Below are positions 50,313-63,909 of a DNA stretch of 64,000 nt, piece after piece. The translations under genes were made by a program, and so were the position numbers. The notes below the pieces were generated by a model. It was not told the origin of the DNA. It was given only the letters and a program-made list of their open reading frames with translations, and did no database searches. Origin of the DNA: Trichoplusia ni (taxonomy: Eukaryota > Arthropoda > Insecta > Lepidoptera > Noctuidae); NCBI RefSeq assembly GCF_003590095.1, contig NC_039482.1:15269657-15333656 (forward strand), given 5' to 3'. Each line of letters begins with the position of its first letter. The stretch's first letter is position 1.

Positions 50313-53300
50313 TGCAGTGAAAAATGAAAAACTAATTCACCTAGCGTAAAACAGTATCCAGATATTATATAACGTCCTTACCGTCACCCTGACTCCCCCG
50401 TATTACGTCGACACCATCATGCCGACTGGAGCCGGCTAGACTCCTTCGCGACGGGACCAAGGAATTAGTGTCTTAATAAAGTGCTCGACGAAAACAACCC
50501 GAAACGAAATGAAAGCAGCAGTTTTGACTGCTGAGCCACGTAGACACTGCCGTCTGGAGGTCGGGAGCTAGAGTCGTTTGCAAATGTTTATGGAGAAAGT
50601 TGACTGTTTGATAACGGTGGAATTTCGGCTATTTTATAGTTTAGTAAATAATCTGTAAGTTTTCTTGGGTATGAAGTTTAATGTACTATTTTTTTTAACT
50701 TTGTCCTTTACAACTATATTTAGGTAATAAATATACTAAAACTAAAGCACAAATTAACATTTTGGAATTTGAACATGACTGGAATACTCGAACATATTAT
50801 GGTAAGAAGAAAAATAGAATCCACACAGCAAATTATTGTAATATCTATAGTGTATTGTAAGATCGTCGAGGTCGCTCTTAAAGGGATTTTTACAAAATAT
50901 AATAGACTCCCTCGGGACCCAAGACCACGCGGGTGAGGCGCGGTGTGGAGACGAGGGGGGGGGCAAAAGGTAGCGTATTAGCGCGCGATCTTCAGCCGTT
51001 TGATAAATTGGAACAACATCTTAATTAACATAAACTGTCGCTGCGCCGACAGCTCGCTAATAACATGTTATTAATTAACTTCACACACCCATAAACACGG
51101 TCCGCGCTGCACATACACGTCGTCTATACTGATTGGTTAAAACGTGTGTTAGTAAATATGTTGGAGACACTTACAATATACACAAACTGTTGCAAAATTG
51201 CATGATCATAAGCTAGAATCTACTTATTTATTGCAATATGGAGAAATAACAACTATACAAGTGTGGAGTACTATTCGAGGTTTATTCTAAATCGCCACGT
51301 ACTCGCTAATTAAGAAAGTTCATTGCGACATTAAGGATACTAGTGTCCAGTAACACACATACAGCGTGACGCGTTTCATAATGATGTGGCTTGACGTGTC
51401 ACTAGCGGCGTCACTGCAACTCGGTCCCCAACCCGCTGATATTTTATGAACGCCGCCGCCTTTGTGTTGCCTTCGCGGCGAATGTTCTGAAGATAACCGC
51501 TCTTTGAAGTTTTCCACTTCACGTTGTAAACACTTTTCGCTCTGATCCCTATTTAATTGGCCGCGGATGAATATTAAGATACTTAAAAATGATTTTGTAA
51601 TGAATTAATGTGCTTAGTTTGTCGAATAATCGGATTATTTTGTTAATTATGTACGTATTAATTTATTTTTGTTACAAAGGCGTACAAGATTAAAATGCCG
51701 TCGTCTGACCTGGCATAAATATCTATATAATTCACTTATAGAGATTGTCACTTAAAAATAAAATAATTATTAAAGAGGGTTTTGCCCAGGGATTGGATGA
51801 TCAAAACGAAAATAAATTTATACACCTTACTTACATAATTCATAATTTAATAAAATCTGTAATGAAAACAAATTAAAATTGTATGTGTCTTCAAAGGTAT
51901 GGCCTTCTTTGATAATAATAACAACGAAGTTCTTGAGAAATCTGACGTAGGACGGGATTCCACTGGCGACAGTATTGAGTAGTTGATTGCACAGTAAGAG
52001 TAGACTTTTATAGAAGGACAATAAGGTTGGTTTTTGTAATATATTGTAAGCAAAGAATAAGGGGCCTATCTCACTTCTTAAAATACGGTGTACAGCATGG
52101 GCGGCGCGTAGAGCAATGACTCGTATACACAACTGCATTAATACTTTTATAGATGTTGGAAAACCCCGGTGTTCTGTTCACACTTCTGCACGCCATTGAT
52201 AACACTGCTCTGTACCTCACTGTACCACCTACATAGTGTCTTGTACTTATAGTATAAGTTAATGAAAACAACTAGCAAGTATAGAACATGGCGCAGAGAC
52301 AGTTTACGTCTGATCGTGTGGGCTCTGAGCTTTAACCAGGCTGAGTGGGTTACGATACAGTTACTGCTTACTACTTAAGGAACTTGAATATCTTACTAAC
52401 TGTTGCCAGGGGCTCCAACCAGCAAAAAAATGATCTTACGGAGTCACAAAATCGTTATAGAAGCTATTCTATGTGATAATCTGTTCAGTGATTTCTGTAT
52501 TGTATTAATAGGATGTGCTTCTATGTACTTGTATATGTTTTGTCATAGTTCTCTATTTAAACCTAAAATTGAGTCTGTCTATAGGTTGGGCATTGATTAC
52601 GGGCCACAAAAAAACGCAAGGTTTTGATAACAGGCTATAGTTTTGTTTTGTAATATAACGTATCTGCCAGGGGTCCTCTTCCCGCGTCGGTGTGAGCGCG
52701 GCCGGTCGTCGACTTTACACAAACAAATCTAAATCGAGCCTAAATCCCTCGTCGACTCATTCACTCAGTCATACGTTCAAATTAACAGATCTGCTGAACC
52801 GTTCCCATCAATCCATTCATTGTGTATTCTAATGTAGAGCTCAGTTAGGCAACTGTTTTTGCTCTGTGTAGGCTGACGCTCTTTCGCATATATTTTAATG
52901 TAGCCTTTTGGATTTCATTACTATCTACATGAAAAGAATATATTGTATTGCTGGGTGCGGAGGTTGCCGGGGGGGGGGGGGGGGGCGCAGGGACGCGGGG
53001 GGAGAGGGGATAAGGTTCGCGGATGCAATACATATGTTAAGCAGGAGCGACACAAAGCTGTTTGTGTGCTGAATGTATAGAGGGTCGACTCTACTAACGA
53101 CAAATAAAGTTTTATATTTAGTATATCATAAACAACTTCTTACGATACTGCAGCATGTATTTTGACCTTTATTCTGCTAGCACAGTGTCATTTACTTATA
53201 TAAATTAATACTAACAAGGTAATACGTTGTGTTGCTCCTTAGGTCTGCTCTCAAAGAGACTCTTAATACAAATGTAGGTTATATTCTTGTACGGAAATGA

Positions 53301-54265
53301 AGTACACCATCTACATCATAATACAATGATGATAATAATAATCCGCGCCTCAGTCACTGTGAGCAACAGGTTGCGCTGCCACGCGGCGCCATGCGGCGCC
53401 ACACACCGCGCTGTGCGAGGCTGTTGCGAGGCGAAGCGGGAGAACGCACCGTGGGCTAGTGCGTGTATTGTAACAGAAACTACTGGGGGCCGCCGGGGAT
53501 GCTTAGGAACGTAAATCTTGCTTATAGAGCACGCTACTTTAATTGTTTAAACTGGCCCGATAGGAAATGGGTTTCATTTATATCATTAAGTAAAAAGTGC
53601 AGGTTCATTCTCGTTTTTGGCTGTCTGACTTCGAAATAAACACAATTCTTATTATCTCGTTCTTTGTTTGCACGTACAGAAAAATTGATATTGAATATTC
53701 CTGCACAAAGAGCCAGCTCTCCATCGGCAATATCGCACAGTAAACAGCCGCCGTCATAAGCTTGTCCCGCGGCGTTCTCGCCGAGCTACAAGTATATCGC
53801 GAGCGAGCGCCCGTCGCCGGCTGACGACCGACAGATAAATCTGCAATAACTTTCAATTCATCGTGTTTTTATTCGCGGAAGAGGATTGTTTGATGGGATA
53901 TTGCTTCCCTCCTCCCACCCCCGCCTTCCCCCTGTGGACCGAAGTGTTGGTTATTATTGTATCGCGTATAAGTAGCGGCGTCACGCGGCGTCACTCGCGC
54001 TCGTAATCTTATATCCGATTGTGTTTTGTTATCAGATGATGGCAATCAACCGAATGTTCGAAAATAATTCTATGACAATATACGCCACCAAATTACAGTT
54101 CTGAGTGATTGTGTACGCGATTTACCCAAAAATATACGAATATAGCACAATTTATGCAATAGCAAATTTATTTAAATTAATAATATTTTAAATTAATATA
54201 ATAATATTTTTTAATTTATTTCTTTGAAAAGAATAATGACAAACAAATTATTTCGTAATTTCTTG

Positions 54266-54312
54266 TTTTCAACCATACTGCTGGGTAAAGGTCTCCACGC
54301 CTCATGCCTTTT
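54266..54312 (-). mobile_element. Short RTE-like LINE 3' fragment
   Basis: The plus strand reads CATACTGCTGGGTAAAGGTC, similar to the reverse complement of the LINE tail at 56801-56970. It is too short for firm placement. Confidence 0.3.
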
Positions 54313-54963
54313 CTAGCTACCATTAGTTTTCTAAGTTCTTTTTAGTTAGGTACTGATTTGTCGGTAAATACCGCAGCCAATACAGCGCACAATACATCAT
54401 CGTATTGTTCAGTGATCCTCGCATTACGTCACACACAGCGCTACGTATCGAGAATTAATACTTGTGACTAATGACATTCCGTCCATGCCGAATGATAAAT
54501 CATATACTATGTAAGTACATGTAATACAACTAACTAGTACACAAGTACGTACTTGTTACAATATTATATCGGAATGTCTTGTTATAATATTAAGTCTGAG
54601 GAGCCTGTTAGGTAACTCTAATTACAAGGGTACATGTATCGATATGACTTTCACTAGAAGTATGCAGTATTTAAGGCTTCTGTGCCGGATTAATATCGAA
54701 ATCTAATATTAGGATCCTTCTTATAGCGAGTGAGAGAGGTTATTATGATATGAGGTTTCATGTAACGAGAAAATAAGTTTCTTCATGTTTTGGGATAGAT
54801 CTATCGTTAGATTTATAATGGATACGTATGTCAATCCTGTTTCGAAAATTCCAATATCAACAGACTCACTAGCGATGGATGCGATGCATACATTTTATCG
54901 AAATTGGGCCAGTCGTTTAAGTGATAAAACGTAGTGGTTTCTTAGGTTTACGCGAATGTTAGA

Positions 54964-55078
54964 CATTGAAATGAAACTACTTTTACGGATTTTATGGCGG
55001 TTTAATTTTAGATTACCTGCAAAGGTTTGAAACGTCGGGAACCGCGATAAAATCCGTAAAAGTAGTTTCATTTCAATG
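54964..55078. repeat. Hairpin element with perfect 32-bp arms
   Basis: Arms 54964-54995 and 55047-55078 are exact reverse complements and extend a further 7 bp inward with one mismatch. The whole 115-bp unit folds back on itself and is probably a foldback MITE. Confidence 0.8.
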
Positions 55079-56800
55079 ATAAAACGAAGTGAACACAGTC
55101 ATTATAAAATGACTTTGGCATTCATAACCTAAATGTGCTATTAATTTATTCAATAAACTACAATCTGTAGTCAACAAATATAATCTACATACTAATACGC
55201 TAGACATCGCTACATCGCTGCTAACCATTAGCAATGGAACAGACATGAATATATTAGTCCAATTAGTGCGCTGGTTGCACCGTACGCCCACAGTGTCGCC
55301 TCTGTCCGCGTGACCGACCGGCGCGCGGCGGCGGCCGCACTGCGAGCTGTGTGAACACGCTGTATACAAGCTGTGTTTATGTGGATGGATGCCAGCGACT
55401 ATTAACTGCCGCTATCACAGTTACTCAGGCAAAATTGCTCTGGCGTGTGTATTATAATGGTTTAATGATTCGACCGATGTATTGACGGTTTTGGCATAAT
55501 TATACATTATGATTTGACAAATCTGGAATGCATATTCCAGAAATAAAGAAAGAATATAGATCTCATTTTTAAAAGGCTAGAAAAAATGTTGGTGGATAAT
55601 TTCAATTGATTACGTTAGCTAAAATCAAGTTATGCTCCGTTAAAATTAAATGATAGTTACCCCAAGCACCAGTAGCTAGTAGTTAGGAGATTTCTAAAAA
55701 TGAATTAAGTCAAATCGATTTTTCAGAAATTACCTTCCTTTTCCTTTGACAAATTTCAGAAAATGTTAAAAAGGCTATCCTAGTAATAATTATTTAGGAG
55801 CGTTTTCTTTGAAAATAAAGAAATAGGATCTGGTTTCTATTCGAAATCTTCCTACACGAAACGGTTTTTAACAGGTTTGACAACTCTAGACTGTGGCTTG
55901 GTATGTTCAGTGCTGTTCAAAGTTCTGTGGAACTGAGCAAGCAATGTAACGAGTCCACTGTGTTCGAGTCGCTCCGAGCCGCAGTACAGGAGAGATAATC
56001 TTTTTGTCAATTTGACACCGCGCGCTAAATTGAGTTAATTAATGGCCGACGGATTTATGAATAATGACTGAAAAGTGGAGCGCAGTGTGTGGCGCGGTGC
56101 AGGCACGGACTGTACTTATATACGAGATTGATAAACGTGTATGTAGGTATTTGTGTATTTGATAAATTGTTGAATAAAAGTATAGAGTCACTTCATAATA
56201 TGCGTCCTACGGAAACTGTAGAATTCCAACGCTATATCATTGCCTTCATAATATTCATGTACAGGCTGAATCCCGGTAGCAGTCTAAAGGACAATGTACT
56301 GAACAATTATTTAAGTTTACAAAGTCGACGAATCTATACATAACGTTATAATCAACATTATTTAAGATTTTAATATTCATAAACAATACCCTTTTCACAA
56401 CCCCTTTGCCAGCGGTCATCCTTCCTGGTTGTGACGTCACGACCGCTACGTCATCCCCGACGTAAACGCGTTGAAACTAATTGCTATTAATAATTAAGTC
56501 GTAGTCTGTCTGTCATAGTCGGGAACTCTCTTCATTATTAATATGGGTCGTCAAATAAATTATTGTTATTGTTTTATCGAGTTTACTTTAAGGAAATAAT
56601 AAACACTAAATGTGTTTGAATCACGCGACGTTATCGGAGTAGTTTCAGCCATGAGTGAACTCTATACTCGTGGGCTTACGACGCGGGGCGCGCGGCTATA
56701 AGTGAAATATTAATAGTAAGCTGTATTTCAAGGGTTTTTTTTAAAGGCACTTCTTTATTATATAAGTATACTTTAATTCGGTGCGATTATCATGAAAGTA

Positions 56801-56970
56801 CCACCAAGCGCAGCGTGGGTTGGCCACCTGCCAGATGGACCGACGACCTGGTGAAAGCCGCTGGGTCTCGTTGGATGCAAGGCAATGAACCCGTCGCGCT
56901 GGAGAACATATGGAGAGGCCCATGTCCAGCAGTGGACGGCTATAGGCTGAGATGATGATAATGATGATGA
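56801..56970 (+). mobile_element. 3' end of an RTE-like LINE with target-site duplication
   Basis: The frame includes PPARWTDDLVKAAGSRWMQ, the C-terminal tail seen in many insect LINE-encoded reverse transcriptases. A GATGAT-type microsatellite tail follows. A 13-nt duplication TATCATGAAAGTA lies at 56788-56800 and 56971-56983, so this is one 5'-truncated insertion. Confidence 0.8.
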
Positions 56971-57579
56971 TATCATGAAAGTAACAATTTCTTTCGACGC
57001 TTTTTAACGTATTTACAATGGTTCTATATATTTATTTTCTCATATTATGATGCAAGTCCAGTAGCCACTCCGGTCAGTATTATACGTGGCCGAGTTTCGC
57101 TGTGTTATGTCCGCGTGACTCGCGCTCACTGACAACTCGCTGACAACTCGCAACTAACAACAGTTCACTTTGATCCCTTCTCACTCCAATTACTTCGAAA
57201 TCACTTTTTACGTTTCTTTCAACATTTCTTTTTTTGTGTGTTTATTTATTTCTTTCTCAGTTTTTTTTTTCAATCTTATTAGTTCTAGGTGACTTCATTA
57301 TGGTTTTAATAACATCTTTTGTCAATCTATTTTGGGCTCCCACACGTACATTCAGCTATAACAAATATTTAGCATTCCAAACTTTTTTTATAATTAGAAT
57401 TAGACATAATATCGGCCTAAAAGTAATCTAGTGTTAATATTCCCACAGTTAGCGACAGCCCTGGCCTCTGGAATCCTATTACTTATAGCATTTTATCACG
57501 TACGGTTTTGATGGTGACCTTCATGCCATTATGAACCTTATCTCGTTGACGTACGGTTTGTAATACGATAGTATTAGTG

Positions 57580-57720
57580 TTTAATTTACATGCAAATATC
57601 ATCCCACGATTTATATCAATAGCGTATTGATAAGACGAGTTATGATGTATGCCGAGCACTAACCGTAGCAGGGAGTAGGCGGCGACGTAGCGGCGCTACG
57701 AGGCTACGGTAACGTAGCAT
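57580..57720 (-). repeat. Dispersed repeat, copy B (inverted relative to copy A)
   Basis: Reverse complement matches 35882-36023 across its length, including CCGTAGCCTCGTAGCGCCGC and ATTGATATAAATCG. The two copies lie 21.6 kb apart in opposite orientation. Confidence 0.7.
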
Positions 57721-59149
57721 TCTTTATGGAATTTTGACTCGATGAATAATGCAAAATGTAGATATTAATAAATAAATGGTTTTAGAGCCGCATTTAACTT
57801 TTCTCCTATTATTGTAGAATTATCAAAATCGTAATGGTGCAAAGAATTTATATAAACCAGTAGTAAGTGAACTCCGAGAGCTGATATAAGTAAGGATTCA
57901 AGTTGGTATCTAGTTACTTACTCGAATACCTCTGCCTAATTAAAGCGTACATATCCTAAGTTAGGTCCTGCGGAGAGCTCAGTTTAATTAAACTTTACGT
58001 TTCCTCACCTCCGACAGTTACATTTGGAACGCGTCGATTTACTCAATTTAGTCTTTAGGGTTTTTGTTTACTCACTTGCTCTTTTCCAAATGGCGCAAAT
58101 TTTGGGATTGAATATGAAGGGACATGTAAGTGAGTTTTTAATTTTAAAATTAATCAAGATTTTAATGAATTCCCGTTATTAAAAGTCGGAATAAAAAAGC
58201 TATTGTAAAACAGCGATGACTTTTTCACCCAGTTTTTGTTAGAATAAAATTCTCAGACCTACATAGCTATCTGCTAATCACGCTGCAAAGTAAATATATT
58301 GTTTATTCCGAGCACGGGGCACAGAGCTACACACAGGCGTCCCCGCGGGGCAATCACGCGCGGTCTGCGGACCTCATATCCTCGTCCTTAGTGCAGGCCA
58401 GAGCGGCTACTGAGGTACACACTATTGACTCTAGTGACCCCGCGAGACAATACGTGTGGGGGGAGGAACATTAAAAGGAAACGTTGCCCTTCATTACAGC
58501 GGGCGGACATATTGTTGTGTTCAGCTTGTATTACACACTAGTGTTTACTTTTTATCACTACTTAAGACAACCGACTCTTATTAAAAGTAAAAGCGCAGGC
58601 TAAGGAAATATATATGCTAATGCCAAATAATAGCTAGCAATATGTAGCTCTGTGGCAAATCTTCCGACATCAAGCTACAGAGGGTTCCCGTTTCAGCCTT
58701 ACTGCGCTTATCTTGTGACTGAGATAACGCTAATCTGGTAGTAATCCGTGTGTCGTCTCCATCAGACGTCATTAGCATACAAACACGTTATGTTAGGCGA
58801 GTGAGCGAGGAGAGCGACACCGCAGCGCTTACTAAGATGCGAGCGGTTAACGCTCATTGTGGTTAAACGTGCCTGAACACATTCTACGAGAATGCTGCGG
58901 CGCAACAGACTACTCTACAGAAATACTACTTTTTCAATGAAACTTAGTAGTTTCAGGAAAAAAAACTGTTTTGTAATCTTTATACAATCGAAAGACGTAG
59001 AGGAAAGCATTTTATTCATAATTTTTATAACGTTACATTTACGTACTATGTCCTGTTGTTGTATTGTATAAAAACCTCCACGTACTGTATTTTGTGACGT
59101 TAACTTTTATTACTTTCATGTGTTTTTTTTTAGATTTAATTTGCACTTA

Positions 59150-59325
59150 GGAATTTAATCCTAGTATCGCGGGGTGTTTCACCAACATTCAAGTCACAAG
59201 GTCACCCAGACTGAAGACAAGCATTTGTGGATCATACAAACGCTTATCCTACGAGGGGATCGAAACCGCGACACGTTGCGCTCAGTGGGTTTGGCTTGGG
59301 GTCACCAAGCCAACCAACAGTCAAG
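59150..59325 (-). mobile_element. tRNA-derived SINE
   Basis: Nearly full-length copy: AGGAATTTAATCC end, CACCCAGACTGAAGACAAGC body, and tRNA-like head with GGATCGAAACCGCGACACG and GTGGGTTTGGCTTGG in plus reading. Confidence 0.65.
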
Positions 59326-60030
59326 TGGCTTACCTTCTGTAATAACATGTCGTGTGTCGGTGAGTGCAGGCGTCTTGTGGAGTGTGGAGTGTCTGCACTC
59401 AGTGCGGAGGCGTGCTGTAAGTGCTGCAGGTAACGGCTGTCGATGTTATCGCCGCCGAACTAACCGCTCTCTCTAACTGCTACAACTGTATCTACATACT
59501 AATGCGCAATTTAGACAATTTGCTAAGGAAATGTTCTTTTGGGCAGTGATTACAGTTTGCTCGCTGCGTATGATTCGGTTGCAAATGTTATGAGTCCCCG
59601 TATAATGGTAATTGGCAGGCTATTGAGATTAGGCTTCCAATATTCGTACTAGGTTTGTAAAGTACAATCAACTATTTCTCTGCTAATTTATACATTTTAA
59701 GGGTTTGTTATATCAATACAATATCGTATCGATTCATAGCTAGCACAACACAAAAACATGAACATAAATGTTGTCTCGCTGTCGTTCTTAAATCAAAGTA
59801 TTAATAAGAGCGAGTGTTGACGTAGTATTGTTTGCGATCGCGAACCGGTTAACCGGTCAACTTTGAACCGTAAATTACGCGAATAGTTGGCAAGCTCCCA
59901 ATAGACATAGTTGATAACATCAGATTAATGGGTTTGCGTTCGACGCCCGATTGCGCTCATATTTACAAATTAATTGATGAACTTTATTGTTTGTGTTGGT
60001 GATTGTTTGCGCAGACTGTGCAACAAATGC

Positions 60031-60049
60031 GTGTGTGTGTGTGTGTGTG
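60031..60049. repeat. (GT)n microsatellite
   Basis: Nineteen bases of uninterrupted GT dinucleotide. Confidence 0.9.
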
Positions 60050-60654
60050 GAGATGATATTAAGCTTGTTGTTTATGAGACGGGTAGTTGTTTGCGCTGCA
60101 ACTTAAAGTAGAAACGTAAGTGCAAGTTATTTACTTGGTACCATTTAATCACGCCTATGTCTGGGGTTCATCGAACCGTAAATAACTAAACAATTAAGAG
60201 TGGTATGGCTTATGCAACTGTTAGTGATAAACTTTATTAATAAAACCTTAACCACGATGACAGTGTACAAAACATTTGAGTCTATCTTTATAAGAAAACC
60301 GCAGAAAGTAAGTAACTCTCTTAAAACCGAAACTTAAACTTACAAAACTCAAATAAGCAAAGTCATGAAAGGTAAAAAAGTTAGTTCCAAATCAAAACTG
60401 AAACAGTACAAGGAGATAAAACAATGAAATGAGTGTTCAACCCCCCCCCCCCACAGCCCTTCCCCCACGGCGCGTCACCGCAACATGACGTCACAGCTCT
60501 GTATGGGAGTGTTGTGCAGTCGTAGGAGCTCGATGCCGGGAGATAACTGCTCTTTCATAGTTCTTTATATTTACGAGGTTTGTTTATCATTGGAGTTGAA
60601 AATAAACTTAAAACGTTGCCTTCTTGTAATTACATCTAGCTAGTTTTCGCATGC

Positions 60655-60790
60655 GGCTTGACGTCGTGGATGTAGTGAAAGTTTCCAAAATATTAATCCC
60701 AGGCAAGGTGTCCATATCAAATTTTATCGGCATTGGTCCAGCCGTTGTGGCTTAATGAGGTAACAAACACACAAAATGTTTCGTCGTCTT
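60655..60790 (+). repeat. Dispersed repeat fragment
   Basis: Contains ATCAAATTTTATCGGCATTG then GTCCAGCCGTTGTGGC, a sequence block I know from the 3' parts of abundant lepidopteran repeats. Edges uncertain. Confidence 0.4.
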
Positions 60791-61195
60791 TATAAGTTGT
60801 GATAGCATTTAACAACTTTATAAATAGCAAGGTAATATTTTAAAATAGTTATCGTGTACCATTTCTCGTGAAACCTCTGAACGGAGCTCTTAGCGTACAT
60901 GTACATTTAGAAAGCTTTTTATGAAGTGCACGAAGCACGGGTTTGATTCCAGACCTAATGGACAGTGTTCAGTAGAAACACATAATTCTTTATTTGACCG
61001 TCCACTTACATGTACGCTGTAAGGAGCGCAGGATTATATTCCTTTTAGCTTTTCTTTAAAGAATAGTGACGTGAGAGAACGTAATGGCGAAGGGTTTTAC
61101 TGTTACGTTCTTTCTTAGAATCAGACACGATGAAAAATGCATGGTGGTTAGTATAATAATAGTAATAAATAAGTTTTTTTTTCTTTAAAACACGA

Positions 61196-61342
61196 CTCCC
61201 GCAATAAGGAATTTAAATCCTTGTGTCGCGGGGGTTTAACAAACACACAAATCACTTCCACAACACACCCAGACCTACGCGGGGATTGAACCAGCGATAC
61301 GTCGCGCACAGTGGATTTGGTGTGGTGACCTCAACCATTCTC
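61196..61342 (-). mobile_element. tRNA-derived SINE
   Basis: Plus reading shows CCCGCAATAAGGAATTTAAA, CACCCAGACC, ACGCGGGGATTGAACCAGCG and GTGGATTTGGTGTGGTGACC, the order of the other copies. It is one of the most complete. Confidence 0.7.
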
Positions 61343-61653
61343 GGAGACCCAGTAACGCCGTCTACACAGATTTGCTAAAAGACAAAATGTCACCGTGTCC
61401 TTGTAGAAAGTTGCTTACACTTTGTTATTGGGAGTGTGGTATTGAAGTTGTTTGTAAATGCTGACTGAGAATAGAAACTTGCTACTGTGGGTGTCATTAG
61501 TTTCAGTTTATAAGTTTGATTACGCCAGCTTTCCTTATAACAACAATGCGACACCAGTTCCGTTCATACGTGTAGGTATGTACATGTACCTTCCAACACA
61601 GGCGTTAACTTTCTGTTACTTATAAGAGGCACGTAGCTGCGTAGGTACCTACT

Positions 61654-61703
61654 GCCGGGTAGCGCCGGGTAGCGCCGGGTAGCGCCGGGTAGCGCCGGGT
61701 AGC
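61654..61703. repeat. Five exact copies of a 10-bp unit
   Basis: GCCGGGTAGC repeated five times without change, then breaking into GGCAGGG. GC-rich in AT-rich surroundings. Confidence 0.95.
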
Positions 61704-63024
61704 GGCAGGGCGCTCGCTGCTCCGCGGATCATAAATCCTTTTATAAAGCGGGAAGTGATTGTGAAGTTTATGAACTTTGTATTTGTCTGTAGCTTTGGAA
61801 ACATAACAACAACACACATACATACACACGTGGCAAAGTAAACCTGCTGCGTTATAAAATTAGCTTTACCGGATAGAAGTTTTAATCTTTTGAATGTTTA
61901 TTTTATTATTGTAATGCTAGTTACCTACTGTTTCGGGTTACGTACCCAAAGGATAAAGATTGAAACCCCAGTACTCAGGCTCCGCTGTCTGTCACCAGAC
62001 TGCAGTTAACTGTCGTCGTACAGAGAACAACACAATGTGACAACAGACATCTAGTCAGTGGACACATAAATACAATACACATTAAACATACATCGATGTG
62101 ATTCATATTATTCTAGTCAGATTGTAGCTTCAAATCAATTTGTTTCATTATGTTTAACGGAAAATGAACAAAGTATAATTTGACTTGGTTGCAAATAACT
62201 ATCGGCACGTTTTATTAATTTGTCAACGTGATTGGAATTCATTTTTAAAATGAAACTTTAATTCGTTAAACAAATAAATACTATTCTGTTCTATTCAGAA
62301 TTGTCACATAATACTGTCGAGAAGAACGATACCTAGAAGAGAAGCTATAAAAGACGCAAATAACGTTGTCAGAGAGACAAATAAAAGATTAAATAGAGGC
62401 TTCCGCACTCGAGCCGCTAACAATAAGCTTTTCTTAGAAGCACTCCTGCAGTGCGTGCGGCCCTGGTACATGAAGAACGGCACTGCTGACCAGAAACTCA
62501 ATTTACACTGCTATTGAAAAGATTGCAAGTTAATGCAGGTTATCTATAGAGTATTTAATTGGGTAATTATTGAAGGTAGATGTAACGTCTAAATAATTCT
62601 TAGACACAATTGAGTATTTGTGAAGGAAAGGAACAACATCTCTCATCACCATCCCGCTTACTCGTTCCTCCTATTCATACGAGCAGGCTTATCGCAGAAG
62701 TGTGAAAGCAGTTCGAACGTAACCCACATTTTTATTGTTGTTTGACGGACGTATTGGGCTAAGATACGCAAAACCAACACTAGTAATAAAATCGAAGAAA
62801 AGTGTAATCTGTGCTTTGAATATTTGTATATAACAATACTTGCTGCAGTTGCTGCGTGCCCTACATACGATACGGAAGCCTTTGTTTGTGTGTCTGTGCG
62901 ACTAACTCGGCAACGGCTAATCTAATTCAGTTGCGGCTTCCTCATATGTTTGGTATAACATTTACTTGACATTACTTTAATAAAAGTTTTGCCAAACTAA
63001 TGAATCTGTTCTATAACAAAGAAC

Positions 63025-63059
63025 ATTTTTTGTATATAACAAAGTTATATACAAAAAAT
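63025..63059. repeat. Perfect 16-bp hairpin
   Basis: Arms ATTTTTTGTATATAAC (63025-63040) and its exact reverse complement (63044-63059), with a 3-nt loop AAA. Confidence 0.85.
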
Positions 63060-63859
63060 ACTACCAAAATTTACTTTTCCACTGGCATAAACAGGCAGAA
63101 GCCCCATCAGTGCAAGTAATCTGAATTGAAGCCACTCTGGTTTGGTTCACGGCTGACTACTTGTTATTGTTTCTTATGACTTGCCTACTATCGGAATGGA
63201 TTAGGATTAGAACACAAGCAAAAACTGTTCTAAGTAAAAATAATGATTGTAATCTATTTTATGAATAAACATTGTGTGCGGACGCTCGAATCAATCAGTT
63301 TGAGGCAGCACTTTCTAAATATTCGTCTAAAGTCGGGCTGTAATGTGCGGCGACTCATCGCGTAATGGATTGGAATATAAATCAAGCGGAGCCAGGAGTC
63401 GCCGCCTAGTCACGTCGCCACGCCGCTACTTCATACCTACGTGACGCAGCGAGAGTAAAACCTCGCTCGCATTTTACCGATGACAGGATAAGTCTCCTTC
63501 GTTTCTTGTAACACAAAGAACAATTGCTTTTTATTTGGCACAGCTCCAAACTGAGTCCGATGTAAGGATCTTTCACGGGAACCATCAAAATAACAAATGG
63601 ACAATTACAAATACTTGTTCAACATGCAATTCTAAAAATGTACTACGATTTATAATTTTGATCATTTTTGATAATAAAGTATATAAATAAACTTTTTTAT
63701 TGTGTGTCGATGGGTAGCTGCTGTAGCCGGGCGTGGATAGTGCCCGTTAAACTATCCAGAACCGTGATGATGACATTCTTTTTTACAATGTTTGATGAAT
63801 AATATCATATCCGTATTTTTTCTTTTGTCTCGCAAACAAATTACAGTAAATGAATGATG

Positions 63860-63909
63860 GAATGATCATGTGAATGGCAGTGTTTTCACTGCTATTCACA
63901 TGATATTCC
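63860..63909. repeat. 50-nt imperfect palindrome
   Basis: ATCATGTGAATGGCAGTG pairs with its reverse complement to the right with one mismatch. An outer GGAAT/ATTCC pair follows after a one-base bulge. Confidence 0.8.
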
